64,000 bases of DNA from Cephalotus follicularis (GCA_001972305.1 BDDD01005195.1:6755-70754), one strand, 5' to 3'; counted from the first letter of the stretch, positions 12,017 through 24,869 are shown. The notes: generated from the letters alone by a model not told the origin. Numbers and translations are program-made.

Positions 12017-12593
12017 CGTGACAATGCACTTATTGGAGAAAAAAAAATGATAAAAAAAAAAGGCGTCTTATAATGTTTGTTAAGGTGTGAATAGAGGAGG
12101 ATTTGTTATTGTTTGATGAGATCCCTCGAATTGTTGATTCTTTATGGTAACAATTTTGGAAATAAAACAATGATCACTTTTGTATCCTAAAATCGCAAAT
12201 CAGTGACACATTTACAATATAACCAAACATAAAGGGAAGCATACCAAAACAGTTAGAACAAACATGAGTAGTTCTAGTAATGGAAAGAAGTTCACATTAT
12301 GCAAAAATACACTCTCTATCGTCATTGCTTGGGTCACTCTATTCTAATTACTTTTCTAGACTCTTCATTCATTGTGTCCTTTAAATTAAAAGAATTTTCT
12401 GAAAATCTTTAATTATATCACATTTACAGATAAATCTTAATTTATTTATAAGAAATTTCACATTCTTCGTGTTATTCTACGTCTCTATATTTATGGAGTG
12501 GATATAGTCCAAATAATCAGCATTTGGAATTGAAAGAATGCAAACATGTTTTCTATTATCTATAAACTTCATAATTAAATAAATACTGATAAT
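12017..12593. other. 3' flank of ERF and intergenic DNA
   Basis: It contains the probable ERF 3' UTR (AATAAA near 12161) and then AT-rich sequence without a recognisable gene up to the copia A LTR. Confidence 0.6.
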
Positions 12594-15500
12594 TGTAAAA
12601 TTAGTCAAAATTAGGCAAAAATTAGGTATGAATTACTATTCTAACAACCCATAAACTACTATAAATAGGAATGAAATGTTAAGAAGAAATTAAGGAATTC
12701 ATAATAAGAAAATCCATTACTTTCTCTTTCAATCTTTCTGATATCTATATAGTGCAATATCATTTTATTAGTTAATCCCAAAAGTTTATAACACGTTATC
12801 AGCACGAGACTCTATCTAACTGAGATTTGAGGTAATTTAAATTAGTTTCTCACATATATATGTACATATATATACATACATATATATATAATAATAGAGA
12901 TTAACGGTTCCATCGATTGGTCGGAGTTCCGCCTATGTGTGGATACGTATATTATATATATAATAAAGTTTCTCGATTTCATCGTTTGTACGGAGTACCG
13001 ACGACGTATGAAAACGTATGTCTCTATTATTATTTTAGCATATTACTTATATGTGTTGATCACCATATACGTTGTGTGAAACATTGTTATGATTTATTGT
13101 TCTTGAGGTACCATTTGTCTACTGAAATTGTCCGAGACTTAGTGGGAACCTATATATTTAATATCTAACGGTATCACCTTACGATATATAGGTGAGAACC
13201 CGTTTACTGCTTTATATATTTACATTATTTACTTTATGATCAATTTTAATTATTACAATTATCTAACATTTGATCTATTTAATAATGTAAGTAAGGATAT
13301 TATCATATATCTATATATATTTAATCTTGAAAACGATTATCATCATTTGAGGTGGTGACTCAGTGGTAGGAAGCCGCTCGTTCATACATGAGGTCCGACG
13401 TTCGAGTCTCGGCAAGCCCCATTATGCTCAAGTGGTCTCATGCCCTGATTAAATCGGTGGAAAGTAAGCGTGGCCTATGATTGCACCAATGAGGTCCCAA
13501 TTTTTTTTTTATTACAGTAAACTTTATTTATTTACTATGTTTAAATGACATTTATTTTTATCTTTTGATTCAGTATAAAAATGGCAAACATTGAAAATCA
13601 GAAATTCATTGCTCTTGATATTTCTGGAAAGAATTATCTATCATGGGTACTTGATGTGAAACTGCATTTGAGTGCTAAGAAATTAAGACACACAATTGAT
13701 GAAGATAGTGCAGCATCAAATGAGGAACGCGCCACTGCGCTGATTTTCCTAAGGCATCATATTGATGATGGCCTGAAATATGAATATTTAACTGTTGAAA
13801 ATCCACTTGAACTGTGACAAAACCTAAATGATAGGTTTGAGCACTTGAAAGCTGCTGTATTGTCAAAGGCATTGAATGATTAGTCACAACTACGATTTCA
13901 GGATTTTAAAACAGTTTCGGAATATAATTCCACGTTGTTCAAAATTGTATCACAATTAAAGATATGTGGTGAAGTTATCACCGAGGATATGTTACTGGAG
14001 AAAACATATCGAACATTTCATGCATCCAATATGTTACTGCAACAACAGTATAGGTTGCACGGGTTCAAGAAATATCGTGAACTAATTGGATCTCTTCTTA
14101 TTGCGGAGCAAAATAATGAATTACTCCTATAAAATCATGAAAATCGTCCGACTGGTTCAGCCCCTTTACCAGAGGTAAATGCAACCTCGTCAGACTTTAG
14201 AGGACGAGGAAGAGGGCGTGGACGAGGACGTGGCAGTGGAAGAAATTAAAATTTCTTGGGGCCACGTAATAATAATAACATGAAATGGCAAAATTCTGAT
14301 ACAAAACAACGTCAAAAGTGGCGCAATCCTGGACAATCCAGTAAGGATGAACAAACCCAAAATAGAAAGGGTAATTGCAACCGATGTGGTATGGAAGGTC
14401 ATTGGTACTGTGCTTGTCGCACAGCGAAGTATTGGGTCGACTTATATCAAGCTTCTCTAAAAGAGAATGACAAACGGATTGAAACAAATTTTATAGGTCA
14501 TTGTGACCCTTTGGAAACTACGCAATCAGACTTTGGTTTAATGGGTATAACTCATTTGGACATTGCTGATTTCATAACTGATCCAAACGAGAAAATCAAT
14601 CAAGTGATTGTTGACGAAGACTTCCATCTCGGTTGATGTTATGTGCTATTAGTTTAATGTTTATCACTTTTGAATAAAGTGCTTATGAAGTTAAATATAA
14701 CATAGTTGTATTTATTAATAACAAGTGTGTTTTTATCTATAGATTATCATACAATGGATATTGGAGATATATGCATAGTTGACAGTGCAACAACACACAC
14801 AATACTCCAGAGTGAAAAATATTTTTCACATTTGACAATAGTAAAGGCTAATGTCGGAACAATTTCTGGTACATCAGACCTTATTGAAGGTTCTAGGATG
14901 GCCAGCTTTGTGTTATCAAATGGAACACAAATGCGCATCACAGATACTTTATATTCGACAAAGTCTAGAAGAAACTTGCTTAGTTTCAAAGATATTCACC
15001 GAAATGGTTATCATATTGAAACCACAAATGAAAATGGCAAAGAATATCTTTATATCACTGGTAATGCTTCCGACCGAAAGCAAATATTGGAGAAACCCCC
15101 TGGACTTTCTTCTGGGCTATACATTATGAAAATTAGAGCAATTGAATCTCATAATGTTATGGATTCAAAAGTCATAGACTTAAAAGGGTTCATGATTTGA
15201 TATGAACGGCTAGGCCACCCAGGTGTGACAATGATGCGTCGAATCATTGAAATTTCACATGGTCATCCACTTAAAAAACAAAAAATGCTATTGAATAATA
15301 AGAACCATTGCGTTGCTTGTTCGCAAGAAAAACTCATTATAAGACCATCTACAACAAAAGTGGTTGTAGAATCTCCAAAATTCTTAGAGAGAATTCAAGG
15401 AGATATTTTGTAGACCGATTAATCCACCATCTGGACCATTTCGGTATTTCATGGTCTTAATAGATGCATCGACAAGATGGTCGCATGTATGCTTACTTTC

Positions 15501-18500
15501 AACTCGCAATGTTGCATTTGTGAGACTATTGGCTCAAATAAATAAATTGCTAGCACAATTTCTAGATCATCCTATAAAGTCTATTCGGCTAGATAATACT
15601 GCTGAATTTTGTTCCAAAGCATTTGATGAATATTGCATGGCAATAGGAATTGCCATTGAACATCATGTTCCTCACGTACACACCCAAAATGGGTTAGCCG
15701 AATCTCTTATAAAGAGACTTTAATTGATTACTCGTCCTTTGTTGATGAGGTCAAAGTTACCCATTTCAGCTTGGGGACATGCGATATTGCATGCTGCGGC
15801 TCTTATACGTATAAGACCGACTGCATATCATAAATATTCTCTATTACAACTTGTTCTTGGTCAAGAACCAAACATATCCGACTTAAGAGTATTTGGATGT
15901 GCAGTATATGTCCCTATTTCACCTACTCAGCGGAGTAAGATGGGACCACAACGCAGACTTGACGTTTATGTGGGATTTGATTCTCCATCAATTATAAGGT
16001 ATCTTGATCCATTAACATGTGACATGTTTACTGCACGTTATGTAGACTGTCACTTTGATGAATTGGTTTTCCCAGTGTTAGGGGGAGAAAAGATTTTATT
16101 GAAAAATGAAAATGAAAATTCATGGAAAGCATCAAGAGTACATAATTTTGATCCACGTACAAATGAATGTGAACTACAAGTTTAAAGGATCATTAATTTA
16201 TAAAATATTGCTAATCAAATGCCAGATGCATTTGATGATGCTCAAAAAGTGGTAAAATCTTACATACCAGCTGTGAATGCTCCACCAAGAATTGATATAT
16301 CTAAAACTAGTGAAAGCTCAATCGATATATTAAAGTCTAAACCACAGTTGAAACTTGGTAGACCAATTGGTGCTAAAGATATTGTACCACGAAAATGAAA
16401 GGCAAATAAGGGTGTTGTACAAAACCCTGAAATAGCATTAACACAAGATAATGTGTTATTTCCAGAACCCACATTTACTCCAGAGAGAGTACAAAGCCCT
16501 GAAGAGGCTGTGGGATTTCAAAATCAAGAAGTCTCGATTAATTATGCACATAATGATCAAATATGTAATCGAGATGAGATTATAGTTAATGGCAAATTTG
16601 CCTATATCGTTGCATTGGATATTGTAAATTCTGTTATGGATCCTGAACCACAAAGTGTTGAACAATGTCAACGAAGAAATGATTGGCCAAAATGGAAAGA
16701 TGCAATACAAGCAGAGTTACAATCTTTGTCCAAACGAGAAGTATTTGGACCAATAATGCAAACACAAAATGGTGTAACCCCTGTTGGGTTCAGATGGATT
16801 TTTTTTCGAAAACGAAATGAGAAAAATGAAATTGTGAGATACAAAGTAAGGTTTGTAGCTCAAGGGTTCTCACAGAGACCAGGTATTGATTACTAGGAAA
16901 CATATTCTCCAGTTATGGATGGAATCACTTTTCGATTCCTAATTAGTATGGCTGCTTCGAACAGACTTGAAACTCGTTTTATGGACGTAGTAACAGCATA
17001 CTTATATGGATTACTTGATAGTGACATATACATGAGAATTCCTGATGGATTTAAAATTACTGAATCGAACAAATCTCGCCAAATGTATTCAATTAAACTA
17101 TAACGTTCGTTGTATGGATTGAAACAATCTGATCGAATGTGGTACAATCGACTAAGTGAATAATTAATCAAAGAAGGTTATACAAATGATCAAATATGTC
17201 AATGTATTTTTATCAAAAAATCTAACGATGGATTTGCTATTATTGCAGTATATGTGGATGATTTAAATCTTGTAGGTACTTTTGAAGAGCTTACAAAGAC
17301 TGCTATCTATTTAAAATGTGAATTTGAAATGAAAGATCTTGGAAAAATAAAATTTTGTCTTGGTATACAGGTGGAGCACATATCATCTAGGATCTTCATC
17401 CATCAATCCACATACACTGAAAAGGTTCTTAGTCGATTCAATATGGACAAAGCTTATCCTCTAAGCACTCCAATGGTCATCCGATCTCTTGATGTCAAGA
17501 AGGATCCATTTCGTCCTCAAGAAGAAGGAGAAGAAATTATCGGACCTGAAGTCCCTTATCTTAGCGCAATTGGAGCACTATTGTATCTTGCAAATTGCAC
17601 AAGACCTGATATTGCATTTTCCGTTAATTTACTAGCAAGATATAGCTCTACACCAACAAGAAGGCACTGGAATGGGATTAAACACATAATGCGCTATCTG
17701 CGTGGAAACACTGATATGGGTCTATTTTATCCAAGGGGTACAAAATCAACATTGATTGGATATACTGATGCTGGATACTTGTCTGATCCATATAAAGCAA
17801 GATCACAAACCGGTTATATCTTTACCTTTTGTGACACTGCTAAATCATGGCGATCAACAAAACAGACAATGACAGCAACTTCTTCGAATCATTCAGAGAT
17901 CCTTGCAAATCATGAAGCAAGCCGAGAATATATATGGTTGAGATCAATGATTCAACATATACAAGAATCATGTGGACTATCTTCGATTAGAAATAATCTC
18001 ACTGTAATATATGAAGATAATGTTGCTTGCATCACACAAATCAGAGGAGGATATATCAAGAGTGATCGAACGAAACATATTTCACCAAAATTCTTCTACA
18101 CCTATGAGCTTCAGAAAAATGTTGATATTGATATACAGCAAATCCGATCAAGTGACAATTTAGCGGATTTATTTACCAAGGCATTGCTAGATACTACATT
18201 CAAGAAGCTCATACATGATATTGGGATGCATCAGATTAAAGATCTTCATTAATACAGTTCAAGAACTTGTGAAGTTTTGTTTCAGGGGGAGACTGCACTC
18301 TTTTTCCTTCGTAAATGTTTTTATTCCAATGGGTTTTTGCTAGCAAGGTTTTAACGAGTCAGTCATAGTAATGTGGAATAGAAATTCAAGGGGGAGTATT
18401 ATAAAATTAGTCAAAATTAAGCAAAAATTAGGTATGAATTACTATTCAAATAACCCCAATTACTATTCTAACAACCCCCTATAAACTACTATAAATAAGA

Positions 18501-18626
18501 ATGTAATGTTAAGAAGAAATTAAAGAATTCATAATAAGAAAATCCATTATTTTATCTTTCAATATCTCTCTTAATATCTATATAGTGCAATATTCTTTTA
18601 TTAGTTAATCCCAAAAGTTTATAACA
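12594..18626 (+). mobile_element. Ty1/copia retrotransposon 'copia A' (broken, both LTRs present)
   Basis: The 5' LTR is 12594-12793 (200 bp) and the 3' LTR 18400-18626 (227 bp). Flanks ATAAT and CTAAT fit a target duplication with one mismatch. The putative primer-binding zone is CGTTATCAGCACGAG just after the 5' LTR, and the polypurine tract is CAAGGGGGAG just before the 3' LTR. Parts in copia order: gag with a CCHC knuckle (from 13581), aspartic protease (around 14770), integrase (about 15200-16000), RT with YVDDLNLV (about 16600-17400) and RNase H (about 17750-18200). By eye the LTRs differ at roughly a dozen positions plus a short insertion, suggesting an age of a few million years. Broken, with around ten breaks. 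Confidence 0.92.
13349..13510 (+). mobile_element. tRNA-derived SINE inside the copia A leader
   Basis: The head has Pol III-like boxes: A box TGACTCAGTGGTAG and B box GTTCGAGTCTC, spaced as in a tRNA. A tRNA-unrelated body follows (CTCAAGTGGTCTCATGCCC ... CACCAATGAGGTCCCAA) and a T-rich tail of 10 T. The tail type recalls Au-like plant SINEs. The same sequence lies at the matching place in copia B (61626-61732, opposite strand). It is not a functional tRNA gene, since no proper acceptor stem or anticodon arm is visible. Confidence 0.72.
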
Positions 18627-19456
18627 CTAATAATTTTACGAAGAATTATTAATTTTACCCTTTCTCACGTAAAAAAAAGGAGGTAATACGTATTGTTATG
18701 GAATAGAAATCATAAAAGTTAAAGAATAATGTTAAAATTTCATATAATTTCAACAATTTTTTTTTTTCAATGAACCAACCAATTTTATAAACTATCAAGA
18801 AAACATTTTTTTAATTGGACAAGAAAACATTACCCAGTTGAAGAACTATTTGAGACATATATAAAACAGTTAAATACATTTGTCCATATAGCTATCCAAC
18901 AAAACAGTACATAAGCAATTAATGGTGACAAAAAATTGTTCAAACTTCAAACTTAGCAGACATGAGACACAACAACCAAAAACTACCGTCAACCTCTCAA
19001 CCAAAGCAGGTACACGTACTGGTCAAGACATTTACACGAGCTGATTCATTACCTTTGACTTTCAAATTTTGACTTTTTTGAAATACTAAATTGAAATTTA
19101 AACCTTTTACAAAGGTAGTATGAATTATTCTAGGTTCTTTGATGTTCTTAGTTCAGTTCATCTATACCTCAATAATTCGAATGCCTAAATTAAATCTTTT
19201 GTGGAAGTACCTCAAACTTAATGGAAACTTAATGGTTAGAAGTATGGTTTATACCAAGATTTACATCCCCACACCTCCATTCAAAAGATTTAATTCTCTT
19301 TCTCTTTTGGGTGGATCCTTCCTCCACAAAAAAAAAAAAAAAAAATTAAATCATTCACACGTGAGATGTTTACAATCAAAATCTATCAAATTAGTCATTC
19401 AATTATACTTCCATCATTGTTAGTCGCCGACCCGCTATAAAAAAAATGGAAATTCA
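18627..19456. other. AT-rich intergenic stretch
   Basis: I see no gene, RNA or transposon end that I can support; it has homopolymer runs (for example near 19330) and only short fortuitous frames. Confidence 0.6.
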
Positions 19457-19850
19457 TTAAGAAATAAGGTCATCTACTACAGAATTGCTAATGAGCACGA
19501 CATTCTGAGTTGCATATCTTGCTTGATGATGTGCAACATTATTACTACTCCTTCGAACAATACTGAATATTGCAAGAATCAAATTCTAGAGGTAAGCTAT
19601 TTATATCATCCACGTACTAAATATTGTGCCATAAGTAGCTGAACATACACAACCTTTCAGCAGATGTGATATAACAATCAATGCATGAGATTTCACTTCA
19701 ATCTTTTTGAGCCCCATATCCTTCACCTCTAACATACCCATTAGGATTGCATAACCATAGCCGACACTCCCTCATGGTTTCTAATGACAGCCCCAACCAG
19801 ATTTGAAGACCGGAACCTAATGTTGGGTTGGGTTTCCCTACTTTGTGGTG
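19457..19850 (-). pseudogene. RNase H-like (RVT_3 type) fragment, probably LINE-derived
   Basis: On the minus strand a frame ending at 19457 reads FSIVRRSSNNVAHHQARYA, the typical end of the RNase H-like domain (HVRRxxNxxAHxLA) that closes plant LINE polyproteins and related host proteins. Upstream, GAVIRNHEG is recognisable in another frame. Several frame changes and stops separate the pieces, so it is an old relic. I cannot tell LINE from host RNase H-like gene. Confidence 0.55.
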
Positions 19851-20060
19851 GATGGCCAATTTAACTTTATAAGCCCAATAATTATAGCTTTGTCAGTTTC
19901 GTCATTCTCAATTTCGTCATCAGCACGATTTTCAGTGATGTTAACAACGGTTTCAATACATGTGGAATGATCTTTACTATACTCGCATAATGGTTTACGC
20001 ATCTCATCCGCCATAATTGATTTTTGAACAACTTTTAGAAGAGAAGCCATCTAAAAGTGC
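19838..20060 (-). mobile_element. Pogo-like transposase fragment (relic 1)
   Basis: A 70-codon frame (LLKVVQKSIMADEMRKPL ... TCIETVVNITENRADDE) is clearly homologous, at about 80% by eye, to 39790-39950. That second copy sits in an element whose left end resembles Lemi1/Emigrant pogo-type termini, so I infer a transposase C-terminal piece. No terminal repeats are visible at this copy. Confidence 0.45.
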
Positions 20061-20689
20061 TCCAAATAATTTTTACGAACAAAATGAGCCTAATATTCAA
20101 TATTTTTTGGATCTTAAATTATGATTTCTCTCTCTTAAGTGGGTACATTCTTTAACCAATACTTGATTTCAAACCACTTTAACTTAAAAAGTTGCATTTT
20201 AGCTTTTTTTTTTTCTCTTTTACGATAATAGACCTAATGCCTGTAAATACAACAAAACATATCCGAATAGCTATGTGGAAATATAAAAATACATGTTTTA
20301 TATATTTAAAATTCACACATAAATATACTTATCAGTTATTATCGGTTCAATATATCTCCCCAAAAACCATATTCCTGATACTTTTATCAAGGGTTTACCA
20401 TCTCCAAAAGTGAAGTTTCTACAATCCAAACTGCATATACTTCTAGTACAATACGGCTGATTGTATCCGAATGTAAACCAATGACAAAGACGCAAGAAGA
20501 CGAAGACAAGGATAACTATCACTCCATTCCATCTTAATAGTTTAAATTTGAATTTTGTACAGATATACACTAAGGTTTAAACTCCTTGTATTTAGCTTTA
20601 TCTTAACAACTTTCTTTTGTAACCAAAACAATATAAAGAGCTTCTAATACAAAACAATTCTCAAGTTTTGCTGAACTGAGAATATTTCA
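20061..20689. other. AT-rich intergenic stretch
   Basis: Nothing supportable is seen; short open frames lack family resemblance. Confidence 0.55.
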
Positions 20690-21270
20690 ACATATAGTAA
20701 GTGTATTAAAAATTACATCATACCAATCCAAGTTTCCAAACGAAAAGTCTTGTGGAAGGCAGCTGATATGCAGTAGGACAGATAGCAACTTCAGGTGATA
20801 TGCAAGAGCACAGATAGCACCTTGAAGCTGCTGCCACAAAAGTATACTTGTTCTAGTAGTGATAGTCGTCTTATCACATCTGGGGGGATTCTTTCCAGTC
20901 TCGCACATTCCGACAAATCTAGTATTCTTAACGTATTCAATTCATTATCCAAAAAAAACATATTCAATTCTCCGACTTCAATTGGCAACTCCTTTACATC
21001 GAAAGAATTGTAGATCCTAAGAACCTCTAGTCTTTTCAACTTTCCCAATGAAGTGGTATTGCACTTGATAGGGCAGAATTCTAGTCGGAGCGTTCGAAGA
21101 TTTGTCAAGCATTCAAGTGATTTTGGGAGCAATAAGCTTGGATGGTGAGCTAGAACCTTGAGTTCTTTCGTACCTTGAAAAAATGTTTCTAGAATTGTCA
21201 TGGATTCTTCTCCACCCAAAAACAAAATTTTGGGCTTTGGACATTCTAGTTTATCAGGCTGTTGCACCGT
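20690..21270 (-). pseudogene. LRR fragment of a CC-NBS-LRR resistance gene (At4g27190/RPS2-like)
   Basis: The frame from 21270 downward shows consecutive leucine-rich repeats: ETFFQGTKELKVLAHHPSLL, LPKSLECLTNLRTLRLEFC, SLGKLKRLEVLRIYNS, ELPIEVGEL, LRILDLSECARLERIPPDVI, then LPQDFSFGNLD. This order and wording is that of the At4g27190-like coiled-coil NBS-LRR class, intracellular immune receptors. No CC or NB-ARC part is found, and the upstream side reaches unrelated sequence before the LTR at 21733. A local duplication of about 37 bp (20761-20835) repeats KVLSVLLHI. A truncated, dead host gene. Confidence 0.75.
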
Positions 21271-21732
21271 ATCCATTCGAGGGACCGACATGTGCGAGAA
21301 ACGAGAAACGAAAAAAGAGGGTTTTTGATCTCTCTTTGGTTTAAAAATGATAGATTTTATGGAAACGTCATCAATCCTTATTATCTTGGTGTGATTGATC
21401 AATTATTAAATTTAATTTTAATTAAAAAAGGTATGCCTTACAAGATTAGGGTTCATTGGTACATTTACGCGCGAAGAAGTTATTAGCACCTCCGCGATAC
21501 CAGTCATGGTGACGGTACTTACAACTATGTGTCATTTTCATTCTTTTTTTATTTTTGTTTTTATTAAAATGAATTTTAATAAATGCATGAAATTTGGGTT
21601 TTATTTTGATATGCTTGATATTAAGAAATTCTAAGAAAAACTCCCATGCCACACACATTCGGATTCTTAGAAATTTCCCCACCTCAAGAGATAAGAGTAA
21701 TGCCTACGCAAAAACTCAAATTTCATCGTCGG
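21271..21732. other. Gap between CNL relic and LTR
   Basis: No recognisable feature; AT-rich with a short GC-rich patch near 21465-21515. Confidence 0.5.
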
Positions 21733-22359
21733 TGTTGATGAGGAAAATCTCTTCAACAACCTTCTGACGTGGAAAGATTTGATTTGTAAATGAGAACGCT
21801 TTGAATGCCTCGAATGAAGAGTTGATAAAGTGTTGGATTGTCCGCCCTGTACAATGAAAGCAAAATAATCGTAGGTCTAAGAGGGTTTTCTCTCGGGGAC
21901 ACTCCGATGCTTAAGTTAGTAAAGGACAGAGAATACTACAACAAGGTGCTTTAGTGTGTAAAAATGGTTGACCTGTGTAAAGTCTTTGATTCTGGTATTT
22001 ATAGAGATGGTTTGTAACTGCCTATGCATAATTTTCGGAAGTGATTTGTGTTCCCCAAAGAAAATGCCGAGGATCTCGGAATTTCCCTGATTCTCCGTCG
22101 GATTTGGCGCCAAGCCGTTATTATGGATTATCTTTCCAGACTTTGAATCCCTGGAATATAGGCTGATTTTGAGTCCTTATTCCGTTATGGACGAGGAGGT
22201 CCTCTGAGAAACAGCCGAGGATCTCGCATGTTTCCTTATTTGGCTTTAAATCGTTCCCTTTGACTGCTATCCGCTTAGATTTTAAATCTTTTGTACACGT
22301 GGAAGTGGCTGTAGAGGACATGTGACGCACTGAATATTGGTAGATTTTTTCTCTCATCA
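21733..22359 (-). repeat. Left LTR of the Tat block (627 bp, subfamily 2)
   Basis: On the + strand it starts TGTTGATGAGGAAAATC and ends TTTCTCTCATCA; a pyrimidine run CCCCCCC follows (the polypurine tract on the minus strand). Blocks such as GGGGACACTCCGATGCTTAAG and GCCGAGGATCTCGG are shared with 38059-39078, but the rest is clearly diverged and much shorter. Confidence 0.75.
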
Positions 22360-22866
22360 TATGCCCCCCCTGTTCCTTCTTATTTGGTCGTGGCAGAGGA
22401 GGAGGAGCAGAGCTGGGAGCTATCGCTCAGGTGGAACTTCGTTGTAGAGTTGGATTTAAACTTGGCAGGGGAAAAAGGACAGAGGATAAAGGTCTTACTG
22501 TCACACCCCGTATTTCCCAATACATAAGACAAGCATAAATGGTGATATCAGAAATAAGCATAATAATATTCCAGCAACAATTCATAAATAATTTACGGAA
22601 GCATTCGATAAGCCGGAATATAAATACAAGTCATCCGCACGCATCCCATACTACGTGCAGGCATAATACAATAATTATCCTTAACATAAGGTAAACAACA
22701 ACAATGGGATGTGATCCGTTCGATACAAGTACAATACATCATAAATAACAACCTTAAATTGACAATTAGAAGCTATCCAAGCTTCAGCAGCAATCTCCAA
22801 GTCTTCGCTTAATCTGAAACTGTAGGGGGGTTAGCCTTTGTCCTCACTCGGCTAAGTAGGAAACAT

Positions 22867-23113
22867 CACTACTAGAAACAGGTGATTTCCCGACCGCCTG
22901 AATTGCCGACCGCTTTACCGACCGCCTTGCCGACCGACTTTGCGGTCGGTCAATGTCCTGAACTGAAATCGTGTCGGTGTCCCTTCTGCAACCGCTATAT
23001 TTGGAATTGCCGACCGCTTTTGCGGTCGGTAATTCCAAAATCACCAATATTATTATTAATTTAAGTTTAGCAACCGCTCTTTTTTGTTTGGCCGACCGCT
23101 AGGGCGGTCGGGC
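22867..23113. mobile_element. CACTA (En/Spm-type) transposon terminus with subterminal repeats
   Basis: CACTACTAGAAACAGG at 22867 is a canonical CACTA terminal repeat. It is followed within 250 bp by many copies of CCGACCGC or its complement GCGGTCGG, several arranged as hairpins (CCGACCGCTTTTGCGGTCGG near 23010; CCGACCGCTAGGGCGGTCGG near 23091). Subterminal repeats of this sort are the usual transposase-binding zone of CACTA elements. The opposite terminus (...CTAGTAGTG) was not found, so this is one end of a truncated element. The candidate 3-bp flank is CAT. Confidence 0.72.
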
Positions 23114-23313
23114 TTTGTCTTACTTTGAATTTACGCAGCTGCTTTTTATCAGTTCCTTCTACACTTTCCCTTTTTTTATAACTTTCACCCGACTCTGTCT
23201 TCGTCTTCCTTTACCAAAAAAAACTTCATCGCTCTCTGTCTTCGTCTTCCTCATTCAAATCTCTCTGTTCTCTACGCCAAACCGATCGCTCCAACTTCGA
23301 AGCTCGAAATCGG

Positions 23314-23605
23314 CGTACACTCATATGTTTAGCATCCGGTTACATAACACTCCGTGATTAGTAACCTCGTTACAACACACTCCATGATTGTAACTAACAA
23401 TTTGACAAGGTAGGGACGCGTACACTCATATGTTTAGCATCCGGTTACATGACACTCCGTGATTAGTAACCTCGTTACATCACACTCCATGATTGTAACT
23501 AACAATTTGACAAGTAGGGACGCGTACACTCATATGTTTAGCATCCGGTTACATGACACTCCGTGATTAGTAACCTCGTTACATCACACTCCATGATTGT
23601 AACCA
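23314..23605. repeat. 104-105-bp tandem repeat, ~2.8 copies, with internal ~30-bp sub-repeats
   Basis: Units start CGTACACTCATATGTTTAGC at 23314, 23419 and 23523. Each unit itself contains two related halves of the form GTTACAT(G/C)ACACTCC(G/A)TGATT, so the array has a two-level structure. Copies 2 and 3 are nearly identical, pointing to recent duplication. Confidence 0.85.
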
Positions 23606-24295
23606 AGTTAAATTACACTCTATGATTATAACCGACCATCAGTTCAATAAGTCATTTCAAGTAGTTTATAGAAGTAAAATACTTGATTTATACATTTTCA
23701 AAATGTATAGCAACAACATACAATCTATTGAAAATATGCACTTTCGTATAATGACTTCATCAAGGATACTCTTCCTCAAAGAAGCAAACAATTCAATAAC
23801 ATTGAGTTTCAATGAAGAAACAAAATAACGTAAGAGGTCTCACTTTGGGAGAAAACAAATCAATAACGCTTAACAATCACACAGCATAACACATCAGTAG
23901 TAGTATGAACAACTAAACCGATTTCATAGTTATTCGGTCTCAAAATCCGGGTTCCACCACATGGGGTATATAAGACATTCAATCTCCTGTGTTTTGATTA
24001 CATTTAGCAGGGACTGATTTTGGAAATCATCCTCTATGGAAGCTAGTGTAATTACAGGAATTTGGTCCAAAATGGTACAATCGAATTACTCTAGGAATCA
24101 AACAGTACACTTTGAAGTTTAATTCGGCATTAACAATAATAGTACACTATTGTCAATTATACAAGAGGAATTGATCCTTAGAAGTATGAATCCAATAATA
24201 CCATACGAATTCATAATTGTCAAGCTTAAATAGTAGGATCAAATTCCAGTACTGATCGTCAGTAAAACCGGACAATTTCCTCTAACAGCCCAGAA

Positions 24296-24409
24296 CAGTC
24301 GGCTGCCTCCCTGTGGCAGTCGGCTGTTTATCCTAGCAGTCGACTGTTTTCCTTAGCAGTCGACTATCTAGGTTGAGTAGTCGGCTGTTCCTTATGAACA
24401 GTCGACTGC
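24296..24409. repeat. CAGTCGACTG-type motif cluster 1
   Basis: Six occurrences of CAGTCGACTG or CAGTCGGCTG variants in 114 bp, roughly 20 bp apart. The phrase AGGTTGAGTAG between two of them recurs in the cluster at 29384-29772. Confidence 0.8.
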
Positions 24410-24869
24410 TTTTGTCCAGGAGTTCATCCTGTAAAACAGAACATGCAGGCTCTCAGTCCAAATCATTCAATCAATAACATGCAATCGGTATAACTATCAA
24501 AACATGACATGCATAATATATATTTCACGATCATATCATAACCCCTACCTTAAAATGCTATCCCGAAATCAATGGAGCTTGATTTCTCTCTTTGAGTTCC
24601 AACTTTTAGTTCAACCTTCCAACTCCAGTAAATTTAGTCTATACATTTACATGTTTAAGGACATGCATTAGTATCAGAAGTTAAACTAATTAACTAGTTA
24701 CAATACCAATTCCAACAGTAGCTTAATCATCAAGTTTATCAATTCCATCTTGACCCTTTAACCATTCTATCTCAATTCCAAATTATCCACTTTGTTCATG
24801 TTAACAGAAGGTATATCTGACTAACGTCCTCCTAGTTATAATATTATAACAGGTTCCGATGGTGACTTA

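Noticed and set aside
13349-13421. Possible functional tRNA gene
   Set aside because: A and B boxes are present, but there is no convincing acceptor stem or anticodon arm and the sequence continues into a SINE body with a T tail.
22866-23600. CRISPR-like array suggested by regular repeats
   Set aside because: Repeats are CACTA subterminal motifs and a simple 105-bp tandem repeat without unique spacers, in a plant genome.
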